From Methanobacteriota archaeon (GTDB taxonomy: Archaea > Thermoplasmatota > Poseidoniia > Poseidoniales > SP79), in contig PAZI01000042.1 in the NCBI GenBank assembly GCA_002715545.1, positions 1 through 7,617 of the forward strand: a stretch of 7,617 bases of DNA, in the 5' to 3' direction. Below the pieces are notes generated by a model. The model worked only from the letters and a program-made list of their open reading frames with translations. It was not told the DNA's origin and searched no databases. Numbering within the stretch: the first letter of the stretch is position 1; each line of letters begins with the position of its first letter. The position numbers were made by a program, and so were the translations under genes. Shown here piece after piece: positions 6,340-7,617 of this stretch.

Positions 6340-6714
6340 ATGTTGACTGAATACTGCATCAAACTACCTGATGAACCAGGCCAGATGGCTACACTCTGCG
6401 AAGCCCTTGCTGAGAAGGGAGTCAACCTGATGACCGCCTGCGCTTTGACTGCAACTGGAGCAGTTGTGGCAATCGTTACGGAAGACCCGAAGAGTACAAT
6501 GGAAGTGCTGGATGGTTTTGGGCATGAATATCATACAAATGACGTACTTCAGATCAGCGTCCCCCACAAACCAGGTTCACTCGCAGCTATCAGTAGGACA
6601 ATGGGGAATGCAGGTATCAACATCAGTTCACTATACATCATGGCCAAAGACGAAGATACTGCAATCATCGCCTTTACTGTCGATGATACGGAAGCTGCCC
6701 GCGAAATGATCTGA
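6340..6714 (+). CDS. Tandem ACT-domain protein, probable amino-acid sensor
   Basis: A 124-residue protein made almost wholly of two ACT domains, small ligand-binding folds that usually sense amino acids. The first covers about 4-66 (EYCIKLPDEPGQMATLCEAL, with the DxPG turn, then EKGVN), the second about 69-124 (LQISVPHKPGSLAAISRTMG then AGINISSLYIMAK). Each starts with the classic strand, P-G turn and helix. No catalytic or DNA-binding domain is present, so it would act by binding a ligand or a partner enzyme. ATG 6340 is preceded immediately by an in-frame TTG (6337); the SD is poor, so leaderless translation is possible. It converges on a branched-chain aminotransferase gene with only three bases between stops, which hints at amino-acid metabolism but does not prove a link. 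Confidence 0.85.
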   Translation: MLTEYCIKLPDEPGQMATLCEALAEKGVNLMTACALTATGAVVAIVTEDPKSTMEVLDGFGHEYHTNDVLQISVPHKPGSLAAISRTMGNAGINISSLYIMAKDEDTAIIAFTVDDTEAAREMI

Positions 6715-6717
6715 TCT

Positions 6718-7617
6718 CTACTGGGAAACCAAAGATGGGTCGAGCTCCACCTCGTGTAACCATCCGAACGGATCTTTCGCCAACTCGGTCTGTATCCCCA
6801 CTAGGGAATTGTACAACTCTCTAGTGATGGGACCCACCCCGCCTTCTAGGTAGACCTTCTTGCGCTCTCCATGCTCTATCGAACCAATTGGAGAGATGAC
6901 CGCTGCAGTTCCACAGCAAAAGGCCTCATCGGCTTGCATAGCAAATTCGACTGAAACTCGCTCCTCTGTGACCTCATAACCGCGATGTCGTGCCAATTGA
7001 ATGATTGAATCACGCGTGATTCCTGGTAGAATGGTGCCCGTCAATTCAGGAGTGTGGAGTTTGCGATCTTTGACACAAAAGAAATTGGCAGCCCCTACTT
7101 CTTCGATGTAATTGTGATGGGCAGCGTCAAGATAGATAATCTCAGCAAAGCCGGCTTTCTTTGCATCCTTGGACGGCATCATACCAGGAGCATAATTACC
7201 GATTGCCTTCACTCCGCCTGATCCCCCGGGAGCAGCACGATGGTACTCATCAGAGATGACTAGGTCTATGCAACTCAAACCGCCCTTGAAATAGGGTCCA
7301 ACAGGAGACACATAGACTAGGAACGTATACTCTGGTGCTGGAGCAACTCCCATGATGGGACCTGTGCCCAAAAGGAGAGGTCGAATGTAGAGCGCACCCT
7401 TCCCTGAAGGAGGAATCCAAATTCCGTTGCAAGAAACGGTCCGTTCAACGGCATGGAGGAAAATCGATTCAGGGACTGGAGGCATGCCAAGACGAAGGGC
7501 ACCTGACTGGAATCGGGCAGCATTCTCAGATGCACGGAAAATGACGACACGGTCCTGAACGGTACGGTGGGCTTTCATGCCCTCGAAAATGCCTTGGCCA
7601 TAATTCAGAACACCCGC
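6718..7617 (-). CDS. ilvE: Branched-chain amino acid aminotransferase (5' end cut by window edge)
   Basis: A PLP-dependent fold-type IV transaminase that interconverts Val, Leu and Ile with their 2-oxo acids, using 2-oxoglutarate/glutamate. The reading frame runs off the window end: before the internal ATG at 7578 it reads AGVLNYGQGIFEG, the conserved family N-terminal region, so 299 residues are visible and perhaps 40-60 are missing. Other hallmarks are GKGALYIRPLLLGTGP, APAPEYTFLVYVSPVG, the catalytic lysine in GGVKAIGNYAPG (codon 7207-7209), LDAAHHNYIEEVGAANFF, TGTILPGITRDSI and GTAAVISPIGSI. The motif set is that of the plant plastid/bacterial long form of BCAT, rather than the shorter IlvE common in many archaea, suggesting transfer from bacteria; this is inference from memory of motifs. 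It is convergent with the ACT gene. Confidence 0.94.
   Translation of the reverse strand, partial: AGVLNYGQGIFEGMKAHRTVQDRVVIFRASENAARFQSGALRLGMPPVPESIFLHAVERTVSCNGIWIPPSGKGALYIRPLLLGTGPIMGVAPAPEYTFLVYVSPVGPYFKGGLSCIDLVISDEYHRAAPGGSGGVKAIGNYAPGMMPSKDAKKAGFAEIIYLDAAHHNYIEEVGAANFFCVKDRKLHTPELTGTILPGITRDSIIQLARHRGYEVTEERVSVEFAMQADEAFCCGTAAVISPIGSIEHGERKKVYLEGGVGPITRELYNSLVGIQTELAKDPFGWLHEVELDPSLVSQ

Overview
The window looks like ordinary chromosomal DNA from a mesophilic euryarchaeon, most probably a marine Thermoplasmatota (Marine Group II/III, Ca. Poseidoniia type). It encodes two proteins found only in archaea and eukaryotes, ribosomal protein S8e and SRP19. It also has an archaeal MCT-1-like PUA protein, GGAGG-type Shine-Dalgarno (SD) sites, very tight gene packing and mixed bacterial-like metabolic genes. 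The presence of a bacterial-type glycerol-3-phosphate dehydrogenase (GpsA) fits Marine Group II, but this assignment is inference; no phylogeny was run.

Layout. (1) 30-3640, plus strand: three genes packed head to tail. The first is a large membrane protein with SAP-like DNA-binding modules inside the cell, an acidic linker, one membrane span and a ~570-residue extracytoplasmic part. The second is a ParA/Soj-type ATPase. The third is a ~139-residue unknown protein whose first residues resemble the ParA-stimulating N-terminus of ParB. Together they could form a chromosome or large-complex positioning module that ties DNA to the membrane; this is the most interesting part of the window. (2) 3647-5310, minus strand: a PUA (MCT-1/Tma20-like) gene followed by gpsA, coupled by a UGAUG stop-start. 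(3) 5311-5412: a ~100-bp divergent promoter region. (4) 5413-6247, plus strand: S8e then SRP19, a translation and protein-targeting pair. (5) 6248-6339: a 92-bp spacer with two short inverted repeats. (6) 6340-6714, plus strand: a small protein made of two ACT domains, probably an amino-acid sensor. (7) 6718-7617, minus strand: a branched-chain amino acid aminotransferase of the plant/bacterial class, cut at its N-terminus by the window edge.

Two convergent gene pairs meet with only 6 and 3 bases between stop codons (3640/3647 and 6714/6718). I see no tRNA, rRNA, CRISPR, insertion sequence or integrase. Start choice matters in three genes: parA appears to use TTG, the small third gene appears to use AUA (no ATG, GTG or TTG fits its SD), and gpsA has several stacked start codons.
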